Counted from the first letter of the stretch, positions 52,447 through 61,412 are shown. The stretch: DNA of 64,000 nucleotides from Micromonospora andamanensis (GCF_016863495.1 NZ_BOOZ01000018.1:62001-126000), one strand, 5' to 3'. Made by a program: numbers and translations. The notes: generated by a model from the sequence alone, not told the origin.

Positions 52447-53304
52447 ATGCCCTTCGGCTTCATCCTGGCGATCGTCGCCGCCGTCACCGCGGTCATCGCC
52501 GTCGCCGTCACCCTGCTCAGCTCGCAACGCCAGGTACGGCAGATCGGAGTCCTGACGGCGGTCGGCGCCCTGGTCGGGACGGCCGTTCTCACAGTCGCGT
52601 CGAGCGCCCACTCGGTACCGATCCGCTCGGTCGGCATCGTCACCAGCTTCGGCAAGCCAACAGGTGAGGTCACCGGCTCCGGCCTGAAATGGGTCACCCC
52701 GTGGCAGCGGGTCGGCGAGTGGGACGCCGGACGGCAGAAGTACGACCACATCGGCAGCGACAAGTGCGTGCGGGTACGCACCGGCACCCTCGCGGACGCG
52801 TGCGTGGAGGTGCTCGTCGAGTGGCAGGTCCAGCCCGAGAACGCCCCGCAGCAGTTCATGGACTACAAGGGCGACTTCGAGAGCTTCCGGGGGCAGCGGG
52901 TCGGCGTCCAGCTCGACAGCGCCGTCAACGACGCCTTCGCCGTCTACAACCCGTTGGAGCGTATCGACTCGAAGACCGGCAACCTCAACGTCGACCTCAA
53001 GCCGTTCTCGGCGAGCATCAAGTCGAACGCCGAGGGACGGCTGGCCGACGACGTCGAGATCCTGTCGGTCACCATCACCCGGGTCAACCACGACGACAAG
53101 ACCGAGGGCAACATCAAGGCATTCCAGGACAAGCTCGCCCAGACCCGCAACCTCGAACAGGACCGCCTCAACGCCGAGATTCAGAAGCAGGTCACCGAGA
53201 CCAACGCGACAGTGGACAAGGTGACCCGCTGCCTGGAGATCGCGGACAAGCACGGCAGCACGCCGGGCCTGTGCATCAACCCGGGCATCGTCACCGGCAA
53301 GTGA
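52447..53304 (+). CDS. SPFH/prohibitin-family membrane protein
   Basis: 285 aa. Two N-terminal transmembrane helices (about 4-24 and 33-53), then an SPFH domain from about residue 60: SVGIVTSFGKPTGEVTGSGL, KWVTPWQRVGEWDAGRQKY. A coiled-coil end contains IKAFQDKLAQTRNLEQDRLN. Members form ring-like membrane scaffolds around proteases or other complexes. Two helices before the SPFH domain, rather than one, is a less common layout. GGAAAGG precedes the ATG. It is followed by a bidirectional hairpin. Confidence 0.85.
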   Translation: MPFGFILAIVAAVTAVIAVAVTLLSSQRQVRQIGVLTAVGALVGTAVLTVASSAHSVPIRSVGIVTSFGKPTGEVTGSGLKWVTPWQRVGEWDAGRQKYDHIGSDKCVRVRTGTLADACVEVLVEWQVQPENAPQQFMDYKGDFESFRGQRVGVQLDSAVNDAFAVYNPLERIDSKTGNLNVDLKPFSASIKSNAEGRLADDVEILSVTITRVNHDDKTEGNIKAFQDKLAQTRNLEQDRLNAEIQKQVTETNATVDKVTRCLEIADKHGSTPGLCINPGIVTGK

Positions 53305-53333
53305 CCCGCTCCGGGGGACACCCGGCGGACAGG

Positions 53334-53373
53334 GCCGCCCGCCCTCACCGGTCAGGTGATGAGGGCGGGCGGC
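53334..53373. terminator. Bidirectional hairpin between convergent genes
   Basis: GCCGCCCGCCCTCA (53334-53347) and its exact complement (53360-53373) form a 14-bp stem with a 12-nt loop, between the ends of the SPFH gene and the aminotransferase gene. It has no T-runs and is probably a GC-type terminator for both. Confidence 0.75.
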
Positions 53374-53424
53374 GAGCGCCGGCCGCACACCGGCGAGCCG
53401 TCCGGTGCGGCGAGGACGGCGCGG

Positions 53425-54462
53425 TCAGGAGGTGAGCGCGTCGAGGGCCAGGTCGACGTCCTCGGTGGTGGAGTAGAGATGGAACGAGGCCCGGATTCGG
53501 CCGGCCCGCACCGCCGCGCGTACCCCGGCGCGCGCCAACTTCTCCTGCGCGCCGGGCACCTCGACGGTCACGATCGCGCTGTGCCCGGGTGGCTGCCCCA
53601 GCCCGGTGAGAAACCTGTTCGCCAGCGCCACGTCGTACGCCCGCACCTGCTCGACCCCGATCTCCAGTAGCAGCTCCAGGGCGGGGGCGGCCCCCACCCA
53701 GCTGAACCAGGCAGGTGAGAGGTCGAACCGGCGGGCGTCCTCGGCCAGCCGCAGCGGCGGCCCGTAGTAGGAGGCGTGCGGGTCACGGCCCGCGTACCAG
53801 CCGGCGGCGTCCGGCCGCAGCCGGTCCCGCAGCCCGGGAGCCAGGTAGGCGAACGCGGTCCCCCGGGGCCCCATCAGCCACTTGTACCCGCCGGCCACCA
53901 CCACGTCCGCGCGGGTCGCGTCGAACGGCAGCCAACCGCACGCCTGGGTGGCGTCCACCGCCACGAGCGCGCCGTGGGCCCGGGCCGCCGCGACGATCTC
54001 GTCGTACGCGGCGACACTGCCGTCGGCGGACTGCACCAGGCTGAACGCCACCAGGTCGGTGTCGGCGTCGATCGAGGCGGCCAACTCGTCAAGCGCGACA
54101 GTGCGGACCTCGATGCCCCGCTCGGCCTGGACGAGCCAGGGGAACAGGTTGGAGGTGAACTCGACCTCGGGTGCCAGCACCCGGGCGCCGGAGGGCAGCG
54201 CGGCGGCTACCGGAGCCAGCAGTTGGGAGACGGTGGCACCGACCGCGACGTCGGCGACCGGGACCGCGACGAGTTGAGCGAACGCCGCCCGACACCTGTC
54301 GGTCGCCGTACCCCAGGTCTCCCACGAACCCTGGCCCACCCGCCACTCGGCAAGCGCGTCCTGCAACGCGTCCCAGGCCGGGTCGGGCGGCAACCCGTAG
54401 CTGGCGGTGTTCAGCCAGCCCGGCTGCGGTTGCCACAGCTTCTGCGCCTGCTCCAGTTCCAC
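53425..54462 (-). CDS. Class V aminotransferase (PLP-dependent)
   Basis: 345 aa. Fold type I, class V: GAVSQLLAPVAAAL-like N-terminal region, SLVQSADGSVAAYDEIV, LVAVDATQACGWLPFDA with the PLP-binding Asp, VVVAGGYKWLMGPRGTAFAY with the Schiff-base Lys, and a small C-terminal domain. Related enzymes include cysteine desulfurases, kynureninases and isopenicillin-N-epimerase-like proteins; the substrate is not clear. GTG start 94 bp downstream of dnaE. Confidence 0.85.
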   Translation of the reverse strand: MELEQAQKLWQPQPGWLNTASYGLPPDPAWDALQDALAEWRVGQGSWETWGTATDRCRAAFAQLVAVPVADVAVGATVSQLLAPVAAALPSGARVLAPEVEFTSNLFPWLVQAERGIEVRTVALDELAASIDADTDLVAFSLVQSADGSVAAYDEIVAAARAHGALVAVDATQACGWLPFDATRADVVVAGGYKWLMGPRGTAFAYLAPGLRDRLRPDAAGWYAGRDPHASYYGPPLRLAEDARRFDLSPAWFSWVGAAPALELLLEIGVEQVRAYDVALANRFLTGLGQPPGHSAIVTVEVPGAQEKLARAGVRAAVRAGRIRASFHLYSTTEDVDLALDALTS

Positions 54463-54519
54463 ACCCCGACGCTAGCGACCTCGCCCCCCACCCCGAAGCG
54501 CCAATCCCACCCCCGTGGC

Positions 54520-54549
54520 CCCCACCCCGATCGCGCGATCGGGGTGGGG
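54520..54549. terminator. Perfect 30-bp palindrome after dnaE
   Basis: CCCCACCCCGATCGC (54520-54534) is followed directly by its exact complement to 54549, leaving no loop. It contains GATCGCGCGATC and outer C- and G-tracts. It lies six bases beyond the dnaE stop. It probably ends dnaE transcription, and in layout it resembles a loop-less version of the GATC hairpins. Confidence 0.75.
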
Positions 54550-54555
54550 TGTGGG

Positions 54556-57500
54556 TCAGGTGACATTGGCGGGGCCCAGGACGCTTTTCAGGTCGGCCAT
54601 GAGAGCGGTGGTGGCGGCCACCCGTACCGGGCTGAGGCGCAAGGTGGTGGAGCGGGTGCCGTTGAGGAGTTTGACGTGCACCTCGGCGTCGCCGGGATGC
54701 AGCACCAGGGTCTCCTTGAGGCGTTCCACCAGCGGAGGGGTGCAGCGGGTCACCGGGATGGTGAGGGTGACCGGCTTGTTCGTGGTGCTGGTGCTGACGT
54801 CCGGCAGGGACATGTCCATCGCCATGATGCGCGGGGTGTCGTCGCGCCTGTCGACCCGGCCCTTGACCACCACTATCGCGTCCTCGGCGATGTACTGACC
54901 GATCACCTCGTAGGTGTTCGGGAAGAACAGCGTCTCCACGCCACCGGCGAGATCCTCAAGGGTCGCCGAGGCCCACGCCCGCCCCTGCTTGGTGACCCGC
55001 CGCTGCACGCCGGAGAGGATGCCGGCGAGGGTGACCACCGCGCCGTCGGGCACGGTGCCCTCCTCGGAGAGCGCCGCGATCGTGGTGTCGGCCGCCGCAC
55101 CCAGGATGTGTTCCAGGCCGAACAGCGGATGGTCGGAGACGTACAGGCCGAGCATCTCGCGTTCGAAGGCAAGCTTGTCGCGCTTGTCCCACTCCCCCTC
55201 GGCGATGACGGGCATGACAGTGGTGTTCGTCGCCACCTCGGCGTCGCCGAAACCGGCACCGAACAGGTCGTACTGCCCGACGGCCTCCTTGCGCTTGACG
55301 TCGGCGTACGCATCGATGGCGTCGGCGTGCACGGTGAGCAGGCCCTTGCGGGAATGCTTCAGTGAGTCGAACGCCCCCGCCTTGATCAGGGATTCGATCG
55401 TCTTCTTGTTGCAGACCACCGCGTCGACCTTGGACAGGAAGTCGTAGAAGTCGGCGTACTCGCCCTTCTCCTCGCGGCAGCGCATGATCGCGGCGACCAC
55501 GTTCGCGCCGACGTTACGGATCGCGCCGAGGCCGAAGCGGATCTCCCGGCCGACCGGGGTGAACGGTCCGGCCGAGGTGTTCACGTCCGGCGGCAGTACC
55601 TGGATGCGCATCCGGCGACACTCCGACAGGTACATGGCCATCTTGTCCTTGTCGTCGCCGACGGAGGTCAGCAGCGCCGCCATGTACTCGGCCGGGTAGT
55701 GCGCCTTCAGGTACGCCGTCCAGTAGGACACCAGCCCGTACGCGGCCGAATGCGCCTTGTTGAAGGCGTACCCGGCGAACGGGACCAGCACGTCCCAGAC
55801 CTTCTGGATGGCCTCGTCGGAGTAGCCGTGCTCGCGGCAGCCGTCCCGGAACGGGATGAACTCCTTGTCGAGGATCTCCTTCTTCTTCTTGCCCATCGCC
55901 CGGCGCAGCAGGTCGGCCTGGCCGAGCGTGTACCCGGCGAGGATCTGCGCGGCCCGCTGCACCTGCTCCTGATAGACGATCAGGCCGTAGGTCGGGGCGA
56001 GGATCTCCCGCAACGGCTCCTCGAGCTCCGGATGGATCGGGGTGATCTCCTGGAGGCCGTTCTTGCGCAGCGCGTAGTTGGTGTGCGAGTCCACGCCCAT
56101 CGGGCCGGGCCGGTACAGCGCCAGGACTGCGGAGATGTCCTCGAAGTTGTCCGGCTTCATCATCCGCAGCAGCGACCGCATCGGCCCGCCGTCGAGCTGG
56201 AACACGCCAAGCGTGTCGCCCCGGGCCAGCAGCTCGTACGCGGCCTTGTCGTCAAGCGGCAGGGCCAGCAGGTCCAGCTCCTTGCCGTGGTTGAGCTCGA
56301 TGTTCTTGACCGCGTCGTCGATGATCGTCAGGTTGCGCAGGCCGAGGAAGTCCATCTTCAACAGCCCGAGCGACTCGCACGTCGGGTAGTCGAACTGGGT
56401 GATGATGACCCCGTCGGAGTCCCGGCGCATCAGCGGGATGTGATCGATGATCGGCTCGGCCGACATGATCACACCGGCGGCGTGCACGCCTGTCTGCCGG
56501 ATCAGCCCCTCGATCCCCCGGGCGGTGTCGATGACCTTCTTGACGTCGGCCTCGGCCTCGTACATGCCCCGGATCTCGCCGGCCTCGGCGTACCGGGGGT
56601 GCTTCGGGTCGAAGATGCCCTCGAGCGGAATGTCCTTACCCATCACGGCCGGCGGCATCGCCTTGGTGATCCGGTCGCCCACCGCGTACGGGTAGCCGAG
56701 CACCCGCGCCGAGTCCTTGATCGCGGCCTTCGCCTTGATCGTGCCGAAGGTGGCGATCTGGGCGACCTTGTCCTCACCCCACTTGTCGGTGACGTACTTG
56801 ATCACCTCGCCGCGCCGACGCTCGTCGAAGTCGATGTCGACGTCCGGCATGGAAACCCGCTCGGGGTTGAGGAACCGTTCGAAGATCAGCCCGTGCGGGA
56901 TCGGGTCCAGGTCCGTGATGCCCAGGGCGTACGCGACAAGGGAACCGGCCGCGGACCCACGGCCGGGACCGACGGCGATGCCCTGCGCCTTGGCCCACTG
57001 GATGAAGTCGGCCACCACGAGGAAGTACGACGGGAAGCCCATCTGGATGATGACGCCCAGCTCGTACTCGGCCTGCACCACGTGGCCCTCGGGGATGCCC
57101 CCCGGGTAGCGGCGGGCCAGGCCGGCGAAGGTCTCCTTGCGGAACCAGGACTCCTCGGTCTCGCCCTCGGGCACCGGGAAGCGCGGCATCAGGTTGTGGA
57201 ACTCGAACATCCCGGTCGGGTCGACCCGCTCGGCCACCAGCAGCGTGTTGCGGCACCCCTCCAGCCAGACGTCGGAGCCGTCCACCCCACGCATCTCGTC
57301 AGCGGACTTGATGTAGTAGCCGCTGCCGCCGAACTTGAACCGGTTCGGGTCGGCGACGTTGCTGCCGGTCTGCACGCAGAGCAGCACGTCGTGCGCCTCG
57401 GACTGCGCCTCGTGCGTGTAGTGCGAGTCGTTTGTGACCACCGGCGGGATGCCGAGCTTGCGGCCGATCTCGACAAGCCCGTCCCGGACCTTCTTCTCGA

Positions 57501-58089
57501 TGTCCAGGCCGTGGTCCATCAGCTCCAGGAAGTAGTTCTCCTTGCCGAAGATGTCCTGGTACTTCGCGGCGGCTTCGAGGGCCTGCGCGTCGTGGCCCAG
57601 CCGCAGCCGGGTCTGCACCTCCCCCGAGGGACAGCCGGTGGTGGCCATCAGGCCGTCGGCGTACTCGGCCAGCAGTTCGGCGTCCATCCGGGGCCACTTG
57701 ACGAAGTAGCCCTCGGTGTACGCCTTGCTGGTGAGCGTGAAGAGGTTGTGCAGGCCGGTCTTGTTGCGCGCCCAGATCGTCTTGTGGGTGTAACCACCGC
57801 TGCCGGAGACGTCGTCGCTCTTCTGCTCCGGCCGACCCCAGCGGACCCGCTTCTTGTGATAACGCGACTCCGGCGCCACGTACGCCTCGATGCCCAGAAT
57901 CGGGGTCACCCCGGCGGCCATTGCCTGCTTGTAGAAGTCGTTCGCGCCGTGCATGTTGCCGTGGTCGGTCATCGCCACCGCCGGCATGCCCTGCCGTTTG
58001 ACCTCGGCGAACAGGTCCTTGAGCCGGGCCGCCCCGTCGAGCATCGAGTACTCCGTGTGCACGTGCAGATGCGCGAACGAATCGCCCAT
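54556..58089 (-). CDS. dnaE: DNA polymerase III alpha subunit
   Basis: 1177 aa, the main replicative polymerase (DnaE type). N-terminal PHP domain with HLHVHTEYSMLDGAA and AMTDHGNMHG, then the polymerase core with GPGRGSAAGSLVAYALGITD and MPDVDIDFDERRR (catalytic Asp pair), GVHAAGVIMS, a helix-hairpin-helix and a C-terminal OB-fold plus beta-clamp/tau-binding region ending near residue 1170. ATG start at 58089; the 254 bp upstream separate it from a divergent sigma-factor gene. Confidence 0.97.
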   Translation of the reverse strand: MGDSFAHLHVHTEYSMLDGAARLKDLFAEVKRQGMPAVAMTDHGNMHGANDFYKQAMAAGVTPILGIEAYVAPESRYHKKRVRWGRPEQKSDDVSGSGGYTHKTIWARNKTGLHNLFTLTSKAYTEGYFVKWPRMDAELLAEYADGLMATTGCPSGEVQTRLRLGHDAQALEAAAKYQDIFGKENYFLELMDHGLDIEKKVRDGLVEIGRKLGIPPVVTNDSHYTHEAQSEAHDVLLCVQTGSNVADPNRFKFGGSGYYIKSADEMRGVDGSDVWLEGCRNTLLVAERVDPTGMFEFHNLMPRFPVPEGETEESWFRKETFAGLARRYPGGIPEGHVVQAEYELGVIIQMGFPSYFLVVADFIQWAKAQGIAVGPGRGSAAGSLVAYALGITDLDPIPHGLIFERFLNPERVSMPDVDIDFDERRRGEVIKYVTDKWGEDKVAQIATFGTIKAKAAIKDSARVLGYPYAVGDRITKAMPPAVMGKDIPLEGIFDPKHPRYAEAGEIRGMYEAEADVKKVIDTARGIEGLIRQTGVHAAGVIMSAEPIIDHIPLMRRDSDGVIITQFDYPTCESLGLLKMDFLGLRNLTIIDDAVKNIELNHGKELDLLALPLDDKAAYELLARGDTLGVFQLDGGPMRSLLRMMKPDNFEDISAVLALYRPGPMGVDSHTNYALRKNGLQEITPIHPELEEPLREILAPTYGLIVYQEQVQRAAQILAGYTLGQADLLRRAMGKKKKEILDKEFIPFRDGCREHGYSDEAIQKVWDVLVPFAGYAFNKAHSAAYGLVSYWTAYLKAHYPAEYMAALLTSVGDDKDKMAMYLSECRRMRIQVLPPDVNTSAGPFTPVGREIRFGLGAIRNVGANVVAAIMRCREEKGEYADFYDFLSKVDAVVCNKKTIESLIKAGAFDSLKHSRKGLLTVHADAIDAYADVKRKEAVGQYDLFGAGFGDAEVATNTTVMPVIAEGEWDKRDKLAFEREMLGLYVSDHPLFGLEHILGAAADTTIAALSEEGTVPDGAVVTLAGILSGVQRRVTKQGRAWASATLEDLAGGVETLFFPNTYEVIGQYIAEDAIVVVKGRVDRRDDTPRIMAMDMSLPDVSTSTTNKPVTLTIPVTRCTPPLVERLKETLVLHPGDAEVHVKLLNGTRSTTLRLSPVRVAATTALMADLKSVLGPANVT

Positions 58090-58343
58090 GCGGAGGCCCC
58101 CCGGGTCGGATGATCGAGTCGGTCGGGGGTAACCCTAACCCCGCCGCCGCCGGCCACTCCAGCGCGCCGCGCGCCCGGCCCGGCGGCCCCTCCGGACCGG
58201 CCCGACGGTCCGGTCCCGCCCCCGGTCGGCGGCGCAGGTCCGGCCGCTGTCGCTGTCGGCTGCTGGACTCGGGGTCGGACACGGCGGCCCGGTCGGCGTA
58301 GCCTGAACGACCACCGCAACACCGTCGAGCACGGGACGGCGCG

Positions 58344-58886
58344 ATGACCCTCGCGGACGGAATCGACGATCTGGCCGTCGCCGCGGCACGCGGCGACCGG
58401 GCAGCTCTGGACGCCCTGCTGGCGGCGATCCGCCCGGAGGTGCTGCGGCTGTGTGGCCGGCTGCTGCCCAACCGGGAGGACGCGGAGGAGGCCTGCCAGG
58501 ACGCGCTGCTCGCGGTGGCGCGGGGCATCGACAGGTTCGAGGGCCGCTCGTCGTTCCACACCTGGCTGTACCGGCTGACCGCCAACCGGGCCCGCTCGAC
58601 CTACCGGGCACTGCGCCGCCGCTGGCAGGTGGAGGCCGCCGGGACGCCGCTGCCGGAGCGACCCGACCCGCGCCGCACCAGCGTGGTCGCCGGCACCCGA
58701 CTGGATCTGCTGGAGGCCCTCGACGCGATCCGGCCCGAACTGGCCGAGACACTGACCCTGCGTGACGTGCTCGACCTCGACTATCGCGAGATAGCCGCGT
58801 TGCTCGCCCTGCCCGAGGGCACCGTGAAGTCCCGCATCCACGAGGCCCGCCGGCAGGTCCGGCAGCGGCTCACCGGTGCCGACTGA
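58344..58886 (+). CDS. ECF-type RNA polymerase sigma factor
   Basis: 180 aa. Region 2 spans about 12-85: LPNREDAEEACQDALLAVAR, RFEGRSSFHTWLYRLTANRA. Region 4 is about 120-175: LTLRDVLDLDYREIAALLA, LPEGTVKSRIHEARRQVRQR. It would direct transcription in response to an envelope signal. No anti-sigma factor with a zinc (ZAS) domain is adjacent; instead the last 11 bp overlap a lipoprotein gene, which may be its partner. Confidence 0.92.
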   Translation: MTLADGIDDLAVAAARGDRAALDALLAAIRPEVLRLCGRLLPNREDAEEACQDALLAVARGIDRFEGRSSFHTWLYRLTANRARSTYRALRRRWQVEAAGTPLPERPDPRRTSVVAGTRLDLLEALDAIRPELAETLTLRDVLDLDYREIAALLALPEGTVKSRIHEARRQVRQRLTGAD

Positions 58887-59469
58887 CCTGACCGGCCGGC
58901 ACCGCCCGACGGCGCTGGCAACGGCCATCCGGCACCGCCTGACGGCGCTGGCTGTGGCCGTCGTGCTCGTCGCGGGTGCCGCCGGTTGCGCCGACGAGCC
59001 CGTCGCGCCGCTGCCGGTACGCCCACCCGCCCCCACCACCGCGTCGCCGCCGGTTCCGTCCTTCCCGTCGACGCCCCGGCCGAGCGGGACACCTGTCGTG
59101 GCGCCACCGACAGTCGTGACGGTGCCGCCCGCACGACCGACCTCGGCGCCACGAAGCCCCACCCCCGCGCGGAGCACCCGTACCCCGACGCCCACCGCGA
59201 CGACGTCCGAGGTCTGCCTCGGCGCGGTCCGGTACGAGCTGCCGCTGTCCGACCCCGGGCCGCTACCGTCCTCGCTCTGCTTCGCCACCGGCGGGGTACT
59301 GCGCCTGGCGGGCATCGGTCCGGGTGAGGTCACCGTCGACCGGGAGGATCTGGTGGACAGCCAGTACGAGGCCGGCGTGGTCGATCTCCGGTTCGTCCGG
59401 AACGGCACCGTGGACGTGTTCGTTCCCCGCGAGGCGGGCACCCACGTGATCACGGTTGTCGTGCGATGA
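58876..59469 (+). CDS. Lipoprotein with disordered linker and small C-terminal domain
   Basis: 197 aa. A signal with lipobox VAGAAGC gives Cys about residue 38. A long Pro/Thr/Arg-rich linker (about 45-105) follows, then a domain of about 85 residues with EVCLGAVRYELPLSD, SLCFATGG and VTVDREDLVDSQ that looks beta-rich (two Cys). It is anchored outside the membrane. It overlaps the sigma-factor gene by 11 bp and its 3' end overlaps the convergent kinase gene by 20 bp. No named family recognised. Confidence 0.75.
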   Translation: MPTDLTGRHRPTALATAIRHRLTALAVAVVLVAGAAGCADEPVAPLPVRPPAPTTASPPVPSFPSTPRPSGTPVVAPPTVVTVPPARPTSAPRSPTPARSTRTPTPTATTSEVCLGAVRYELPLSDPGPLPSSLCFATGGVLRLAGIGPGEVTVDREDLVDSQYEAGVVDLRFVRNGTVDVFVPREAGTHVITVVVR

Positions 59470-61204
59470 CCTGTCGTCGTGTCCGTACCCCGTCGAGCAG
59501 GGCGTCCACGAACTCGTCGCCGGCTCCGGGCGGCGGCACGACCTGCGCGTAGAGCAGCCCGGCGGTGCCCCGGGCGGCGGCCTCCACGAGCACCGGCCGC
59601 CCGTACGGGCAGTCGAAGCGGGCGACCACCCAGTCCAGACCACCGCGCCGCACCCGCCGTGGTGGCGAGGGAGCACAGTTGGCATGCGGTTGCGCGGCGA
59701 CGAACGTAGCCGGATCGGTGTGTCGGGCGGTCACCGACAGCCCGAGGAAGGCACCCGGCACCCTCGGGTCGGTGGCCCACCGACGCGGCTCCGGCGAGAT
59801 CACCAACGCCGGTTCGAGCCGCCCGGACGCGTCGTACCGCCCCGCCCAGCCGGTCCCGGTCGCCCGCCAGCCGTCCGGCAGCACGACGGTCAGCGGACCA
59901 CTCGTCGCCGTACCGCTGGGCGTCGCCGAGTCCGCCGCCACCGCACCGGCCGCCGCCACCAGCACCACAGTCAGCGCTACCGCGCGTACCCACGGCGACC
60001 GGCCCGCACCCACCGGCACCGCCGCCACCGAACCCGCATAAACCGAACCCGCACGAGCCGGCACCTCACGAGCCGGCACCTCACGAGTCGGCACCGCAGA
60101 AGCCGAGGCCGCACGAGCCGGGACCGCAGAAGCCGGGACCGCAGAAGCCGGGGCCGCACGAGCCGGGACCGAAGGAACTGGGTCCGCGGGAGCCGGGGCC
60201 GGGTCGTCGGCACGGTGGGGACCGTGGGCCGGGGTCGGCTCCGGTCCGGTGCCCGGGTTGATCGGACCACTGGACCGCCGCACCGCCTCCAGCAGGGCCG
60301 TGCGGAACGCCTCGGCGTCCGGGTACCTGTCGCTCGGGCGGCTGGCGGTGGCCCGGCGCAGCACCACCGCCACGGCCGGAGGCACCCGCACCGGGAGGAC
60401 GGACCCGGTCGCCGCTCCGGCAACGCCGTCAGCCCGACGCGCAGGACCGGCGGCCGGCAGTCCCACCGTGATAACCGCAGCGTCAGGCGGCCCGACGCCG
60501 GCACCGGAGGCGGGCGGCCCGACGTCAGCGCCGGAGGCGGACGGTCCAGCGTCGACAGCCGCGGCGGCGGTCGGTTCGGCGTCAGGGGCCGACGGTGCGA
60601 GCAGTCGGCGGCCGAGCTGGCCGAGGGCGTACACGTCGGCGCGCTCGTCCACGATCGCGAGAGCATCGTCCTGCTCGGGGGCCATGAACCCCGGGGTGCC
60701 GGCGCGCATGGTGAGCCCGGAGGCGGCGGCGAGCGCCTTGGCCAGGCCGAGGTCGGCGATGAGTACCCGCTCGCCGTCAGCGGTCGAGCGGAACAGGATG
60801 TTGCCGGGCGACAGGTCGCGGTGCACCACCCGGTGCCGGTGCAGCACCGCCACCCCGGCGGCGATCTCGGCGAGCAGGTCCAGGGCGGTCGTCACGGGTA
60901 ACGGCCCGGAGGCCAGCCGCTCCCGCAGGCTGCCTCCGTCGGCCCAGTCGAGCACCGTGTAGGGCCGTCCGTCCGGCAGCTCCCCCACCAGGCGTACCCG
61001 GACCAGCCGGTCGTCCTCCAGCTGGCGCAGCAGCCGGGCCTCGTCCAGGAACCGTTCCCGGACGCGTACGTCGTGGTGCCAGTTCTCCGCCAGCACCTTG
61101 ATCGCTACCCGGATGTCCAGCATCGGGTCGTACGCCAGCCAGACGGTCGCGAACGAGCCCACACCGAGCAGCCGCTCCACCCGGTACGCCCCGATCCGCT
61201 CCAC
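59450..61204 (-). CDS. Membrane Ser/Thr protein kinase with extracytoplasmic domain
   Basis: 584 aa from a GTG at 61204 (GGAGG seven bases upstream). Kinase domain about 1-265: glycine loop GVGSFAT (14-20), K36, E55, HRDLSPGN with D130 and N135, DLG (151-153, in place of DFG) and GTPGFMAPEQ. The usual Lys of HRDLKxxN is Ser, but the Asp and Asn are kept, so activity is plausible. A low-complexity linker with Ala/Pro repeats leads to a transmembrane helix (VRAVALTVVLVAAAGAVA, about 395-412) and an outer domain of about 165 residues. No PASTA repeats are present. It resembles a Pkn-type sensor kinase. Confidence 0.88.
   Translation of the reverse strand: MERIGAYRVERLLGVGSFATVWLAYDPMLDIRVAIKVLAENWHHDVRVRERFLDEARLLRQLEDDRLVRVRLVGELPDGRPYTVLDWADGGSLRERLASGPLPVTTALDLLAEIAAGVAVLHRHRVVHRDLSPGNILFRSTADGERVLIADLGLAKALAAASGLTMRAGTPGFMAPEQDDALAIVDERADVYALGQLGRRLLAPSAPDAEPTAAAAVDAGPSASGADVGPPASGAGVGPPDAAVITVGLPAAGPARRADGVAGAATGSVLPVRVPPAVAVVLRRATASRPSDRYPDAEAFRTALLEAVRRSSGPINPGTGPEPTPAHGPHRADDPAPAPADPVPSVPARAAPASAVPASAVPARAASASAVPTREVPAREVPARAGSVYAGSVAAVPVGAGRSPWVRAVALTVVLVAAAGAVAADSATPSGTATSGPLTVVLPDGWRATGTGWAGRYDASGRLEPALVISPEPRRWATDPRVPGAFLGLSVTARHTDPATFVAAQPHANCAPSPPRRVRRGGLDWVVARFDCPYGRPVLVEAAARGTAGLLYAQVVPPPGAGDEFVDALLDGVRTRRQVIARQP
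60033..60180. repeat. 15-bp tandem repeat in the kinase linker
   Basis: Units such as CCGCACGAGCCGGGA and CCGCAGAAGCCGGGA repeat about nine times, encoding five-residue units (ASAVP, ARAAP, REVPA). The linker is expanded and in frame, probably variable in length between strains. Confidence 0.7.
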
Positions 61205-61321
61205 CCCCACCCCTCCAGACCTATCCCTCGCCCTCTGCCACCCTCCCGGCCTCGACTCCCCCTGCCACCCTCCCCCTCCCCCACCCCCACAGCAACCCTC
61301 CCTCTCCCCCACCCAACCTCG

Positions 61322-61392
61322 CGATCATGCAGTTGTGGCACCCGGAATACGGCTTATGGTCCACTTTGGCGGATACCACAACTGCATGATCG
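61322..61392. repeat. GATC-anchored intergenic hairpin, copy 6, with C/G-tract flanks
   Basis: CGATCATGCAGTTGTGG (61322-61338) and its exact complement (61376-61392) form a 17-bp stem around a 37-nt loop. The left flank is a long C-tract (CTCCCCCTCCCCCACCCCC) and the right flank a G-tract. Unlike the other copies it lies between two divergent genes, so it cannot be a 3'-end terminator for either. Confidence 0.92.
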
Positions 61393-61412
61393 GCGCGCTG
61401 GGCGCGGCGAGT

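Noticed and set aside
55699..58113. 804-residue plus-strand frame opposite dnaE
   Set aside because: Antisense shadow of dnaE; no recognisable domain.
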